64,000 nt of DNA from Paracidovorax wautersii (GTDB lineage Bacteria; Pseudomonadota; Gammaproteobacteria; Burkholderiales; Burkholderiaceae_C). Each line of letters opens with the position of its first letter. Position 1 is the stretch's first letter. The stretch spans positions 116,717 to 180,716 of the forward strand of contig NZ_FONX01000004.1 in assembly GCF_900113035.1 (NCBI RefSeq), read 5' to 3'. Both the position numbers and the translations under genes were made by a program. The notes under the pieces are model-generated. The model made no database searches. It was not told the DNA's origin and was given only the letters and a program-made list of their open reading frames with translations. Below are positions 42,723 to 52,008 of this stretch, one piece after another.

Positions 42723-45248
42723 TCACAAGTCCTTAATTACCTTAATTGCAGCCACTCCCAGGCCAAATTGCGAAAGAATCTGCGTCCAGTCCTTCAATTG
42801 TCGTGCGACGAAGTTACGAGTTGTTTCTCGATCCAGCTTTTCGGGCACGACCAAGGCATCTCCCGGCATTAGTTTCAGGCTGTCGAAGCCTCCCCAGCCG
42901 AAAATACCACCTGCGTTATTACGGCTTACGATGCTGCCGTCAGCTCGCAGTACGAACATCTGCTCGGGATCAGCCTCCTCACGCAATCCGGCGACCTTAA
43001 CGATGTCACTTACCGTACGGCCAGGTCGATATACGAACACGTTCTCGTTGTTGACGGCGCCCACGGCAGTCACGAAGCCTGGCGTAGCCGGTATGACAAT
43101 ACGGTCGCCATCTTCCAGCGGCAGCTCGGGCAGGCTAGCCAGCGTGGCATTCTCCGGATTCAATTCCAGCGAAATTCGACCATTGCTTTGCAGTTTGCGA
43201 AGCGATTCCAGTTGCGAACGGGCCAGTTGCTGTTGCTGTTGCATCAGCGCAGCCTGGGAAGCAGTGTCCCCTGAATTGCGGTTCGCCAGCAGGAAGAGAA
43301 TCTGGCTCTGCTGCTGGCTTTCTAGTCGGCGGATTAGCATGTCTAGGTTTTCTTGCTGTTTTTTGCGTACGGAGTCGCGGTCAATGGACAGGCCGTAGAT
43401 ATAGGCTTGTGGCGTCAGGCCACCCACGCGGCGAAGCAGATCGCTCAGGGTCTCACCGGGCTGGGCTTCATACAGACCAGGTGCTGTGACCTCACCTTCA
43501 ATGCGCACCAAGCGGGTTTGACGCTCTACCGGGAGTGTCAGGTCTTTCTGACTCAGGATGGACACCACGTCACCAGGCTGCAGCAACAGGTTTTGCGATT
43601 CGTCCTTCTGGATGACTGCCCTGCCCAGATTGAAGGGGATCAGCGTGGGGCGCAGATGGGTCTTGTCCAGTCGTTCAATAACGGCGTAATCCCAGTTGAT
43701 CTGGTCCACCATATTCTTGAAGCGATTATCAAGATTCTTGCCCGCGGCATTTTTCTGAGATGCAGGCGAATCAGCCGAGAGGTTCTGCACCAGCAGGTTC
43801 TTGCGGAGGTAATAGTCGGACGTAATCAACGCGTCCTGCTCTGGGATCAGGTCGCGCACGCGCATGCCATCGAACCAACGGTAGCGCAGCGGAGCCGCCA
43901 CATTGCCCTGCAGCGTGACGGCGTTGGCGAAGGCCGGGCTGATGCTCAGCAGGGTCACGATGTCGCCGTCGCGCAGCGGCTGCTTCAGGCCTTGGGCATC
44001 CAGTGTCAGATCCTGAACCTGGCGGGGCGGAGACATCGTCGGAATGACGCGCTCGATCAGGGCCTTGCGCGAGGTGGCCAGGACGGGAACGCCGCCCTTG
44101 AGCGAGAGGATGTCGCCCACGGTGCTGGGGCTGCCGTCGGCCTGAGGTTTCAATTCATAGATGGCCGGCGTATCGAGCGCGCCGCTGAAGGCCACGCGCG
44201 GGCCGGCGGGGGGAATGACGATGACGTCGCCGGGCTGCAGCGCGACATCGTTGCTCTTGTCGCCGCGGCCGATGAAGTCGTACAGATCCAGCGTGGTGAC
44301 GAGCTTGCCGTTGCGCTTCAACTGGATGTTGCGCATGCTGCCCTGGCTGCTGGGGCCGCCGCTTGCGAAGAGGGCGTTGACCAGGGTGTCCAGGCTGGAC
44401 AGGGTGTAGGTGCCGGGTTGGCGCGCCTGGCCCACCACATAGACCTGGATGCTGCGGAGCTGGCCCACCGTGGCGCTCACTTCGAAGTCGCGGAAGGTCC
44501 GCCCGATGCTGTTGCGCAGCGTGTTGCCGATCTCGGACACGCGCACGCCGGCCACGTTGACCGGGCCGATGCGCGGGATGCTGATCTGGCCGTTGCGGTC
44601 CACGCGCAGGTTGCCTTGGTAGTTGACGCTGCCCCAGACTTGCACGGCGAGCTCGTCGCCGGGGCCGATCAAGTGGTCCACGGGTGCGGGAGAGGTCGCG
44701 TCCGCACGGTAGGCGTCGGGCTGGGAAAACAGGTCTTGCCCATAGATGGGCAGCATCAGGCCGGTCGCCTGCTGCACGAAGGTCTGGAACTGCAAGGGCG
44801 CTTCGGCTGAACGCGCAGACGGGCGATTGCTTGACGCGCTGCCAGGGTCGGATTGCGGGCCGTTGCTGCGTCCTTCATTGCCTGCGGTGCCTAGTCGTGG
44901 AGTGCCCGGGGCGTCGTTGTTCAGATTCAAGGGGCCCGCTGGCATGCCATTGGGCATCTGCATGGCTGAGCCGTTGCCGCCTGTGCCCACGCCCTGGCCG
45001 CCGTTGCTCATTCCCTGGCCAGTGCCAGTGCCAGCGCCCATGCCACTGCTGCCGGCGGCACCGCCCGAGGTGGTGCCGTAGCCGATTCCACCCATCCCGG
45101 AACTGCTGCCGCCTGGAGTTGCGAGGGCACCGGGTCCCGTGGAGCCCAGGCCCTGGGCCTCGGCGCCGAGCTGCACCGAGCTCAGAAGAAGCGCAGCTAC
45201 TGCCAGATGGATGTGGAGCGCTTTCGGGCGTACTGAAAAGATGTTCAT
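42723..45248 (-). CDS. SLBB-domain outer-membrane polysaccharide export protein (Wza-like)
   Basis: 841 residues, far larger than classical Wza (about 380). After a signal peptide ('LAVAALLLSSVQLGAEAQ') comes a Gly/Ser/Met-rich disordered stretch (about 35-115), then the poly-export domain ('DHLIGPGDELAVQVWGSVNYQGNLRVDRNGQISIPRIGPVNVAGV'). Several SLBB domains follow ('YVVGQARQPGTYTLSSLDTLVNALFASGG', 'VRIEGEVTAPGLYEAQPGETLSDLLRRVGG', 'VGAVNNENVFVYRPGRTVSDIVKVAGL'). It should form the outer-membrane channel for polymer export. First gene of the - strand polysaccharide run. Confidence 0.92.
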   Translation of the reverse strand: MNIFSVRPKALHIHLAVAALLLSSVQLGAEAQGLGSTGPGALATPGGSSSGMGGIGYGTTSGGAAGSSGMGAGTGTGQGMSNGGQGVGTGGNGSAMQMPNGMPAGPLNLNNDAPGTPRLGTAGNEGRSNGPQSDPGSASSNRPSARSAEAPLQFQTFVQQATGLMLPIYGQDLFSQPDAYRADATSPAPVDHLIGPGDELAVQVWGSVNYQGNLRVDRNGQISIPRIGPVNVAGVRVSEIGNTLRNSIGRTFRDFEVSATVGQLRSIQVYVVGQARQPGTYTLSSLDTLVNALFASGGPSSQGSMRNIQLKRNGKLVTTLDLYDFIGRGDKSNDVALQPGDVIVIPPAGPRVAFSGALDTPAIYELKPQADGSPSTVGDILSLKGGVPVLATSRKALIERVIPTMSPPRQVQDLTLDAQGLKQPLRDGDIVTLLSISPAFANAVTLQGNVAAPLRYRWFDGMRVRDLIPEQDALITSDYYLRKNLLVQNLSADSPASQKNAAGKNLDNRFKNMVDQINWDYAVIERLDKTHLRPTLIPFNLGRAVIQKDESQNLLLQPGDVVSILSQKDLTLPVERQTRLVRIEGEVTAPGLYEAQPGETLSDLLRRVGGLTPQAYIYGLSIDRDSVRKKQQENLDMLIRRLESQQQSQILFLLANRNSGDTASQAALMQQQQQLARSQLESLRKLQSNGRISLELNPENATLASLPELPLEDGDRIVIPATPGFVTAVGAVNNENVFVYRPGRTVSDIVKVAGLREEADPEQMFVLRADGSIVSRNNAGGIFGWGGFDSLKLMPGDALVVPEKLDRETTRNFVARQLKDWTQILSQFGLGVAAIKVIKDL

Positions 45249-45552
45249 GGAGATACGGAGGCTGAGGAAGTCGAATGCACTACAACACGGGCCGGGCGAG
45301 GCCTGACATATGTCAAGTACATGAGAAGGAGGAAGGGGCGCGTGAACCCATCGGTGTGAGCAACGATGCAGACGGCAGTCCGAGGTATTGCCTCATGTCA
45401 GGGCGCCCATGGTTTGACGGTGGAGCGAACGAAGCGGACGCTTCTTTAACGATGGGCGATCATATGTCAGTGCCTACTAAGTTCTTTAAGGTCATTGCAC
45501 TATTGCCACACCTGATTTCTGTTTCGAATTGATACTGAATTGCTACAAATAC
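45249..45552. promoter_or_regulatory. Divergent regulatory region before the polysaccharide locus, with a 12-bp palindrome
   Basis: About 300 bases without a gene I trust, between the divergent polysaccharide run and the esterase gene. A perfect palindrome TGACATATGTCA lies at 45304-45315; on the - strand its end gives TTGACA (45316-45311), a consensus -35 for the polysaccharide promoter, although no good -10 is visible 16-18 bases later. The half-site ATGTCA recurs at 45394-45399 (CATGTCA context) and 45464-45469 (CATATGTCA context), spaced about 70-80 bases apart. Confidence 0.5.
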
Positions 45553-46548
45553 ATGACATCGGATCCCTTCGCTTTGCTCACTTCGTCGATGCGCGATGTT
45601 CTTCGCCGCATGATTCGTGCGGGTCGTCCGCCGTTGCACACCCTGGGGCCTGCGCGGGCGCGGGCCGCTTACGAGGTGGGCGCCGGGGTGCTGGAGGTGC
45701 CCAAAGCTGAGCTGGCGCGAGTGGAGGAGCTGTGCATCCCCGCCCGCGACGGCGCCTTGCTTTCGGCCCGGCTCTATGCCGACCGCCCGAGGGATGCCGC
45801 TGCCGATCCCGGCTTGCCGCTGCTGCTGTATCTGCATGGCGGCGGTTTCACCGTCGGCAGCGTGCAGACGCACGACGTGCTGTGCCGCGAGCTGGCCCGG
45901 CTCTCGGGCTGCATGGTCGTGTCGCTCGACTACCGGCTGGCGCCCGAGCACCGCTTTCCCACCGCGTCCAACGATGCCTGGGATGCGCTGGTCTGGCTCT
46001 CGGAGCACGCGGGCGAACTGGGAGCGGATGCCGCTCGTCTGGCGGTCGGGGGCGACAGTGCTGGCGGCACCTTGGCGGCCGTGAATGCCATCCTCGCCCG
46101 CGATGCCGGCCTGCCGCTGGCGCTGCAGCTGCTGATCTATCCCGGCTGCACGGCGCACCAGGACACCGATTCGCATCGCCGCTTCGGCCATGGGCTGGTG
46201 CTGGAGAGCGAGGCCATCGACTGGTTCTTCGGCAACTACGTGTCCAGCCCCGCCGAACGCGAGGACTGGCGCTTCGCCCCGCTGCTGGCGCCTGAGGTGG
46301 ATGGTGTGGCTCCGGCGTGGGTGGGTTTGGCCGAATGCGATCCGCTGGTGGATGAGGGCGTGCAGTACGCCGACAAGCTACGGGCGGCCGGCGTGCCGGT
46401 GGATCTTGAGATCTACCGTGGGGTGACGCATGAGTTCATCAAGATGGGCCGCGCCATTCCGGAGGCACGTCGCGCGCATGCCGATGCCGCGCGTGCATTG
46501 CGCGAGGCTTTCGGCCTGCCCGAGCTGGCAGAGCAGGGGGCCGCATGA
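45553..46548 (+). CDS. Hormone-sensitive-lipase-family alpha/beta hydrolase
   Basis: 331 residues. 'YLHGGGFTVGS' (residues 94-104) is the HGGG oxyanion motif and 'GGDSAGGTLAAV' (Ser169) the nucleophile elbow; Asp in 'ECDPLVDEG' and His in 'GVTHEFIKM' complete the triad. Likely a cytoplasmic carboxylesterase for short acyl esters. The ATG at 45553 is preferred; a TTG at 45529 is in frame. It overlaps the next gene by ATGA, so esterase and thioesterase-GNAT fusion are coupled. High GC, so it belongs to the chromosome rather than to the polysaccharide locus. Confidence 0.9.
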   Translation: MTSDPFALLTSSMRDVLRRMIRAGRPPLHTLGPARARAAYEVGAGVLEVPKAELARVEELCIPARDGALLSARLYADRPRDAAADPGLPLLLYLHGGGFTVGSVQTHDVLCRELARLSGCMVVSLDYRLAPEHRFPTASNDAWDALVWLSEHAGELGADAARLAVGGDSAGGTLAAVNAILARDAGLPLALQLLIYPGCTAHQDTDSHRRFGHGLVLESEAIDWFFGNYVSSPAEREDWRFAPLLAPEVDGVAPAWVGLAECDPLVDEGVQYADKLRAAGVPVDLEIYRGVTHEFIKMGRAIPEARRAHADAARALREAFGLPELAEQGAA

Positions 46549-47495
46549 GCGCACCCATCGACTCCGCCGCGTCTGCCGCCGGCATCGAAGCTCCGGCCAA
46601 TGCCGCGCGGCCGCAACCGCTGCAGAACGCCGGCTTCCGCTGCCTCCACCGTCTGCGGGTGCGCTGGGCCGAGGTGGACATGCAGAAGATCGTCTTCAAT
46701 GCCCACTATCTGATGTACATCGACACGGCCATGTCGGATTACTGGCGTGCCCTGGCATTGCCCTATGAAACGGCCATGCCCACTCTGGGCGGCGAGCTCT
46801 ATGTGAAGAAGGCCACGCTGCAATACCACGCATCGGCCCGGCTGGACGACGTGCTGGACATCGGCCTGCGCTGCGCAAGCGTGGGCCGGTCGTCGGTGCG
46901 GTTCGAGGCGGGCATCTTTTCCAGTTCGGGGCAGTTGCTGGTCGATGGCGAGATGATCTACGTCTTCGCCGATACGGCCACGCAGCGGCCTGCGCCGGTG
47001 CCTACGGTGCTGCGGGACTTGTTCAGCGCCTTCGAGGCCGGCGATCCGGTCGTCGATGTGGAACTGGGCCCCTGGTCCACGCTGGGCGAGGCCGCCGGGC
47101 CGCTGAGGCAGGCGGTGTTCGTGCAGGAGCAGGGCGTGCCCGCAGCGCTGGAGGCAGACGAGCTGGACGCCACTGCCCTCCATGCCGTGCTGCGCAACCG
47201 GCTGGGCGCCGTCGTGGCCACGGGACGGCTGCTGCAGCCCGCGACTGGCCTCGGCCGTATCGGGCGCATGGCGGTGGACCGGGCTCTGCGCGGCCAGGGC
47301 TGGGGTGCTGCGGTGCTGGATGCACTGGTCGAGGCCGCGCGTGCGCGTGGCGACCAACTGGTCGAGTTGCATGCGCAATGCAGTGCCGAGGCCTTCTACC
47401 GGCGGGCAGGTTTCACGCCGGTCGGTGCGCCTTTCGAAGAAGCCGGCTTGCTCCACGTCACCATGGAGCGGTGGCTGGCTGCCGAGGGCGAGTAA
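46545..47495 (+). CDS. Fusion of YbgC-type thioesterase and GNAT acetyltransferase
   Basis: 316 residues, two domains. Residues 30-160 are a 4HBT hotdog thioesterase: 'RVRWAEVDMQKIVFNAHYLMYIDTAMSDYW' has the catalytic Asp of the YbgC/FadM family. Residues 175-310 are a GNAT: 'FVQEQGVPAALEADELDATALHAVL' resembles ElaA/YjcF, and 'IGRMAVDRALRGQGWGAAVLDAL' is the acetyl-CoA loop, with 'AFYRRAGFTPVG' at the end. An acyl-CoA hydrolase joined to an acyl-CoA user suggests linked acyl handling, but no substrate is evident. Coupled to the upstream esterase by a 4-base overlap; repeat copy E follows 31 bases after the stop. Confidence 0.88.
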   Translation: MSAPIDSAASAAGIEAPANAARPQPLQNAGFRCLHRLRVRWAEVDMQKIVFNAHYLMYIDTAMSDYWRALALPYETAMPTLGGELYVKKATLQYHASARLDDVLDIGLRCASVGRSSVRFEAGIFSSSGQLLVDGEMIYVFADTATQRPAPVPTVLRDLFSAFEAGDPVVDVELGPWSTLGEAAGPLRQAVFVQEQGVPAALEADELDATALHAVLRNRLGAVVATGRLLQPATGLGRIGRMAVDRALRGQGWGAAVLDALVEAARARGDQLVELHAQCSAEAFYRRAGFTPVGAPFEEAGLLHVTMERWLAAEGE

Positions 47496-47526
47496 GGGTC
47501 GCCGGCGCTGCCGCCAAGTCGCTGTC

Positions 47527-47576
47527 TTGCTATGTTTTCAATAGCTGATGGCGCTTTATTTCCGAGGGCTCCGGCC
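47527..47576 (+). repeat. Two-hairpin intergenic repeat, copy E
   Basis: TTGCTATGTTTTCAATAGCTG (47527-47547) forms the first stem, followed by GGCGCTTTATTTCCGAGGGCT and CCGGCC. An adjacent CCGGCC-GATAAA-GGCCGG hairpin (47571-47588) extends it. It lies between the convergent fusion gene and ygfZ. Confidence 0.7.
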
Positions 47577-47643
47577 GATAAAGGCCGGGTAGGCCAAGCC
47601 TCTCGCCTCGGGCCGGCCCACTGGTCGGCCAACCCGCTGCGGC

Positions 47644-48606
47644 TCAGATGTCTTCCAGCAGCGCGTAAGGCAGCGGCAGCAGCGTGACGGCAGGGCCCTC
47701 TGCCGCGTTGCCCACCCGCAGGCCGGCCTCTGGCGTGGCCGAGGCGATCTGCAGCGACAGCAGCGCATCCACGCCGCCATTCGGCGCCGCGGCCGACTGC
47801 ACGACGGTGCCCACGGGCTGCTCGGCGTCGGCCTGGGCGAAAACCTCGGTGCCGGCTGCGGCGGCGTCGGCCGTGGCACCCGGCAGATGGGCCACATAGG
47901 TACGGCGCTTGAGCGTGCCGCGGAACTGGCTGCGTGCCACCACCTCCTGGCCCGGGTAGCAGCCCTTCTTGAAGTTCACGCCGCCCACCGATTCGTAATT
48001 GAGCATCTGCGGCACGAAGGCGTCCACCACCGGCGTGGTGAGCGTCGCGACGCCGCTCTGCACCTCGCTCCAGAGCCAGAGCGCGGGCTCCAGCGCCGCG
48101 CCGGCCGGGGCGGGCGTGCCGGCGGGCGCCACCCAGAGCGCGCGGGCCTGGCCGGCAGCGGGGTAGAGGCGCACCACGGCGGCACCGCCTTCCAGATCGC
48201 GCTTGGCCCAGGGCTCGGCGGCATCGGACAGCACGGCCTCGGCGGCGCTGCCGGCCAGGCCGTAGAGTGCGAAGTAGGCCGTGGCGTCGGTCAGCCGGGC
48301 CTTGGCCCGCAGCACGAACATGGACAGGCGCTTGAGAGTGGCGGGCAGCAGGTCGCGCGAGCAGATCAGCAGCACCTCGGTACCGCCCGAGGCGCCGGCA
48401 CGCTTGAAGCCGATGAAGCTCGCCTGCATGCGCCCCTTGGCCGAAAGGAACCCGGCCAGCCGGGCGTGCTGCAGGCCCAGCAGGGCGAAGTCCTGGGTCA
48501 GCTGGCCGTGCAGGAAATGGGCGGCGTCCTCGCCTTCGACGCGGATCACGCCCAGGTGGGAGAGGGGAGTGGCGCCTTCCAGCGGCGCGGGCAGGGAAAA
48601 GGTCAT
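47644..48606 (-). CDS. ygfZ: Folate-binding Fe-S cluster assembly/repair protein YgfZ
   Basis: 320 residues, GcvT-like fold. The family signature 'KGCYPGQEVVARSQFRG' (about residues 215-231) with the conserved Cys is present. 'LSHLGVIRVEGEDAAHFLHGQLTQDF' opens the folate-binding domain and 'AGFLSAKGRMQASFIGF' follows. YgfZ uses tetrahydrofolate to support particular iron-sulphur enzymes such as MiaB. It is divergent from mltG with only 47 bases between the starts. Confidence 0.93.
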   Translation of the reverse strand: MTFSLPAPLEGATPLSHLGVIRVEGEDAAHFLHGQLTQDFALLGLQHARLAGFLSAKGRMQASFIGFKRAGASGGTEVLLICSRDLLPATLKRLSMFVLRAKARLTDATAYFALYGLAGSAAEAVLSDAAEPWAKRDLEGGAAVVRLYPAAGQARALWVAPAGTPAPAGAALEPALWLWSEVQSGVATLTTPVVDAFVPQMLNYESVGGVNFKKGCYPGQEVVARSQFRGTLKRRTYVAHLPGATADAAAAGTEVFAQADAEQPVGTVVQSAAAPNGGVDALLSLQIASATPEAGLRVGNAAEGPAVTLLPLPYALLEDI

Positions 48607-48653
48607 GCTGAATTATGATGCCCGGCTACTTTTCTATGGAGTGCAGGGTCGTC

Positions 48654-49667
48654 GTGCGTCGTTTCATCGCGTGGATATTGGTATTGGTTCTGGCGGTGGG
48701 CGCCGTGGCCGCGTGGTGGCTGCAGGCGTCCATGCCCATGCGCCCACGCCCAGGCGTGGCGGCCGACCAGCCGCTGGAGTTGGCCATCGACCCCGGCACC
48801 ACGCCGCGCGGCGTGGCCCAGGCCGTGGCAGCGGCGGGCGTGGCGATCGACCCGCGCGTGCTCTACGCCTGGTTCCGCGTGTCGGGCAAAGACCGGCTCA
48901 TCAAGGCCGGCAACTATGAAATCCCCGTGGGCACCACCCCCTACGGCCTGCTGCAGAAGCTGGTGCGCGGCGAAGAGGCCCTGCGCGCCGTGACGCTGGT
49001 GGAAGGCTGGAACTTCCGCCAGGTGCGCCAGGCGCTGGGCCGTGAAGACCAGCTCAAGCACGACACGGCCGGGCTGACCGATGCCGAGATCATGCAGCGC
49101 CTGGGCCGCCCGGGCGTGCCGCCCGAAGGGCGCTTCTTCCCCGATACCTACAACTATTTCAAGGGCACGAGCGATCTGGCCCTGCTGCGCCGCGCCCTGC
49201 ACGCCATGGACCACCGGCTGGAAGCCGCCTGGGCGCAGCGCGCGCCCGATACGCCGCTCAAGTCGGCCGATCAGGCGCTGATCCTCGCGAGCATCGTCGA
49301 GAAGGAAACCGGCCGCGCCTCGGACCGGGCCCAGATCGCCGGCGTGTTCGTCAACCGCCTGCGCGCCGGCATGCTGCTGCAGACCGACCCCACCGTCATC
49401 TACGGCATGGGCGAGAAGTTCGACGGCAACCTGCGCCGGCGCGACCTGCTCACCGACACGCCCTGGAACACCTACACCCGCCCCGGCCTGCCGCCCACGC
49501 CCATCTCCATGCCCGGCAAGGCCTCGCTGCTGGCCGCCGTGCAGCCCGAGCGCACCAATGCGCTGTACTTCGTCTCCCGGGGCGATGGCAGCAGCCAGTT
49601 CAGCCCCACCCTGGACGAACACAACCGCGCCGTGAACCGCTACCAGCGCGGCCAGACGCAGCAATGA
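48654..49667 (+). CDS. mltG: Endolytic transglycosylase MltG
   Basis: 337 residues from a GTG at 48654. An N-terminal membrane helix ('[20 protein letters not shown]') anchors a periplasmic YceG domain. '[21 protein letters not shown]' is the LysM-like part, '[11 protein letters not shown]' follows, and the catalytic Glu is in '[13 protein letters not shown]'. MltG cleaves nascent glycan strands and so limits their length. In-frame ATGs at 48615 and 48636 are alternative starts; the GTG is preferred because it puts two Arg just before the membrane helix. Overlaps tmk by four bases. Confidence 0.93.
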   Translation: MRRFIAWILVLVLAVGAVAAWWLQASMPMRPRPGVAADQPLELAIDPGTTPRGVAQAVAAAGVAIDPRVLYAWFRVSGKDRLIKAGNYEIPVGTTPYGLLQKLVRGEEALRAVTLVEGWNFRQVRQALGREDQLKHDTAGLTDAEIMQRLGRPGVPPEGRFFPDTYNYFKGTSDLALLRRALHAMDHRLEAAWAQRAPDTPLKSADQALILASIVEKETGRASDRAQIAGVFVNRLRAGMLLQTDPTVIYGMGEKFDGNLRRRDLLTDTPWNTYTRPGLPPTPISMPGKASLLAAVQPERTNALYFVSRGDGSSQFSPTLDEHNRAVNRYQRGQTQQ

Positions 49668-50398
49668 ATCCAGCCATGGGCCTATCTCCGCATTCCTCCT
49701 CCGCATCTTCCACCGCCGCTGCGCCCGCTGCCGGCGGGGCCGGGCCGCAGGGCGTCTTCATCACCTTCGAGGGGATCGACGGCGCCGGCAAGTCCTCGCA
49801 CATCGAGTCGCTCGCCGCCGCGCTGCGCGCCCAGGGCCGCAATGTGGTCGTCACCCGCGAGCCCGGCGGCACGCCGCTGGCCGAAAAGCTGCGCACGCTG
49901 CTGCTGGGCGACGCCATGGACCCGCTGACCGAGGCGCTGCTGGCCTTCGCCGGCCGCCGCGACCACCTGCGCTGCGTGATCGAACCGGCTCTGGCCCGTG
50001 GCGACGTGGTGCTGTGCGACCGTTTCACCGACGCCACCTTCGCCTACCAGGGCGCGGGGCGCGGCTTCGACACTCAGGTGCTATCGATATTGGAGCGCAT
50101 GGTGCAGGCCACGCCTGGGCTGCCGGGCGATTTCATCCGAAACCCCGACCTCACGCTGTGGTTCGACCTGCCGCCCGCCGAGGCCGCCGTCCGGCTGGCC
50201 GGCGCGCGCGCGCCCGACCGCTTCGAATCGCAGCCCGAGGCCTTCTTCGCCCGTGTGGCCGACGGCTACGCCGCCCGCGCCGCCAGCGCGCCCGGGCGCT
50301 TCGTGCGGCTCGATGCCCGCCAGGAGCGCGCCGCCGTCTGGGCACAGCTCGCACATGCCCTGGCCGAGCGCGGCTATCTGACACGGGCCGCGGCATGA
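49664..50398 (+). CDS. tmk: Thymidylate kinase
   Basis: 244 residues. The P-loop is in '[20 protein letters not shown]' (residues 33-52). '[21 protein letters not shown]' carries the DRY-like/EPGGT dTMP-binding motif, '[20 protein letters not shown]' the DR motif. Phosphorylates dTMP to dTDP. It has an unusual 30-residue Ser/Ala-rich N-terminal extension before the kinase fold. Overlaps mltG and holB by ATGA at each end, a tightly coupled mltG-tmk-holB operon. Confidence 0.96.
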   Translation: MNPAMGLSPHSSSASSTAAAPAAGGAGPQGVFITFEGIDGAGKSSHIESLAAALRAQGRNVVVTREPGGTPLAEKLRTLLLGDAMDPLTEALLAFAGRRDHLRCVIEPALARGDVVLCDRFTDATFAYQGAGRGFDTQVLSILERMVQATPGLPGDFIRNPDLTLWFDLPPAEAAVRLAGARAPDRFESQPEAFFARVADGYAARAASAPGRFVRLDARQERAAVWAQLAHALAERGYLTRAAA

Positions 50399-51402
50399 CC
50401 GAAGCCGCCATGCCCATCGCCCCCTGGCTCGCCCGGCAGCGGCAGGCGCTGCTGGCCCAGCGCGGCCATGCCTGGCTGCTGCAGGGGCCTTCCGGCCTGG
50501 GCCAGTACACGCTGGCGATGGAGCTGGTGCGTGCCTGGCTCTGCGATGCGCCCACGCCCGACGGCGCCTGCGGCCACTGCACCAGCTGCCACGCCATCGA
50601 CGTGCGCGCGCATGCCGACCTGTGCGTGCTCATGCCGGAGACGCAGATGGTCGAGCTGGGCTGGCCGCTGCCCGAAAAGGCCCAGGCCGAGATCGACGAC
50701 AAGAAGCGCAAGCCCAGCCGCGAGATCCGCGTGGATGCCATGCGCGATGCGGTCGAGTTCGCGCAGCGCACCTCGGCTCGCGGGCGCGGCAAGGCGGTGC
50801 TGGTCTATCCGGCCGAGCAGATGAACCACGTCACCGCCAACGCGCTGCTCAAGACGCTGGAGGAGCCGCCCGGCGACGTGCGCTTCGTGCTCGCCACCGA
50901 GGCTGCGCACCAACTGCTGCCCACTATCCGCAGCCGCTGCCTGGGCCACACCATGGTCTGGCCGCAGGAGGCCGAGATGCTGCAGTGGCTGGCCGCGCAG
51001 GGCGTGGCGCCCGATGCCGCCGGCGCCTACCTGCGCGCCGCGGGTGGGCGGCCTGCCGATGCGCTCGCCCTGGCGCAGGCCGGCCGCAGCCCCGAGGCCT
51101 GGTCGCGCCTGCCGCGTGCCATGGCGCGCGGCGACGCCACGGCTCTCGCCGACTGGTCGCCCGCAGAGGCCGTGGACGCGCTGCAGAAGCTCTGCCACGA
51201 CCTGCTGGCCCAGCGCGTGGGCGCCGCCCCGCGCTACTTCGAGGCCGCCGACCTGCCCACGCCCCCGGGTGTGGGGCCGCTCACCCGCTGGGGCCGGGCC
51301 CTCGCCAAGGAGGCGCGCACGGCCGACCATCCCTTCAACGCCGGCCTGATGCTGGAAGCGCTCGCGGCGCAGGCGCGAAACACCCTACACTCGCGTCATT
51401 GA
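50395..51402 (+). CDS. holB: DNA polymerase III subunit delta'
   Basis: 335 residues. '[24 protein letters not shown]' is the AAA+ P-loop region with Gln where the P-loop Lys would be; delta' does not need to hydrolyse ATP, so this is expected. Four Cys in '[16 protein letters not shown]' form the zinc site. '[21 protein letters not shown]' is the SRC-adjacent motif and 'LLPTIRSRC' carries the arginine finger. It opens the clamp-loader ring. Start ATG 50395 overlaps the tmk stop. Confidence 0.95.
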   Translation: MTEAAMPIAPWLARQRQALLAQRGHAWLLQGPSGLGQYTLAMELVRAWLCDAPTPDGACGHCTSCHAIDVRAHADLCVLMPETQMVELGWPLPEKAQAEIDDKKRKPSREIRVDAMRDAVEFAQRTSARGRGKAVLVYPAEQMNHVTANALLKTLEEPPGDVRFVLATEAAHQLLPTIRSRCLGHTMVWPQEAEMLQWLAAQGVAPDAAGAYLRAAGGRPADALALAQAGRSPEAWSRLPRAMARGDATALADWSPAEAVDALQKLCHDLLAQRVGAAPRYFEAADLPTPPGVGPLTRWGRALAKEARTADHPFNAGLMLEALAAQARNTLHSRH

Positions 51403-51463
51403 CCGGCCCCAGCCCCGCTGCCGCGCCCATCCCCATTCGCACCGCCCGCCACACCGCCTTTCC

Positions 51464-51823
51464 ATGAGCAGCCCTTCCTCCACGCCGCGCCCCAGCGTCA
51501 TGCAGCTGGCCATCAAGGAAAAGGCGGCCCTGTACGCAGCTTACATACCGTTCTTCGCCGAAGGCGGCATCTTCGTGCCCACGCCGCGCGACTACCGCCT
51601 GGGCGACGATGTCTATGTGCTGCTCACCCTGCCCGAAGACACGCAGCGCTACCCCGTGGCCGGCCGCGTGGCCTGGGTCACGCCAGCGCGGGCCGCGGGC
51701 AACCGCATCCAGGGCGTGGGCATCCAGTTCCCCAAGGACGAGAAATCGCAGCAGCTCAAGGCCAAGATCGAAGCCATCCTGGGCTCCAGCCTCGGGGCCG
51801 ACCGGCCCACGCAGACGATCTGA
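51464..51823 (+). CDS. pilZ: Type IV pilus PilZ-family protein
   Basis: 119 residues, the usual length. 'LYAAYIPFFAEGGIFVPTPRDYRLGDDVYVLLTLPED' and 'YPVAGRVAWVTPARAAGNRIQGVGIQF' match PilZ proper of the type IV pilus system. The N-terminal RxxxR motif of c-di-GMP binders is absent, as in canonical PilZ. It works with FimX/PilB in pilus extension. It follows holB by 61 bases, as in other beta- and gammaproteobacteria, and a terminator lies downstream. Confidence 0.94.
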   Translation: MSSPSSTPRPSVMQLAIKEKAALYAAYIPFFAEGGIFVPTPRDYRLGDDVYVLLTLPEDTQRYPVAGRVAWVTPARAAGNRIQGVGIQFPKDEKSQQLKAKIEAILGSSLGADRPTQTI

Positions 51824-51924
51824 TCCGACAGGGCGCGGCGCCGTCCCCGCCCACAATGGCATGCCGATCGTGATCCACGGTCGGCATTTGCTTTTGCGGC
51901 ATGGGTGGCATCGGCGGCGTTCCC

Positions 51925-51945
51925 GGGCGGTTCGCCGCCTTTTTT
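51925..51945 (+). terminator. Rho-independent terminator after pilZ
   Basis: Stem GGCGG (51926-51930), loop TTCG, stem CCGCC (51935-51939), followed by six T (51940-51945). The UUCG loop and T-run make it a good terminator for the mltG-tmk-holB-pilZ run. Confidence 0.75.
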
Positions 51946-52008
51946 GGGCCCGGCGCTGAACCTTCTGACACGGCGCGCCTCCATTTCTCCAATCACTGCA
52001 CTGCCCGC

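Noticed and set aside
45275..45532. 85-codon + strand frame in the regulatory region before the esterase
   Set aside because: No ribosome site at its ATG, no recognisable domain, and it covers the palindrome and half-sites expected in a promoter region.
50081..50101. GCTATCGATATTGGAGCGC in tmk, resembling the start of the two-hairpin repeat
   Set aside because: Only the GCTAT part matches; the ATAGC arm and the AAGCGCTG second stem are absent, and the encoded residues fit the thymidylate kinase family.
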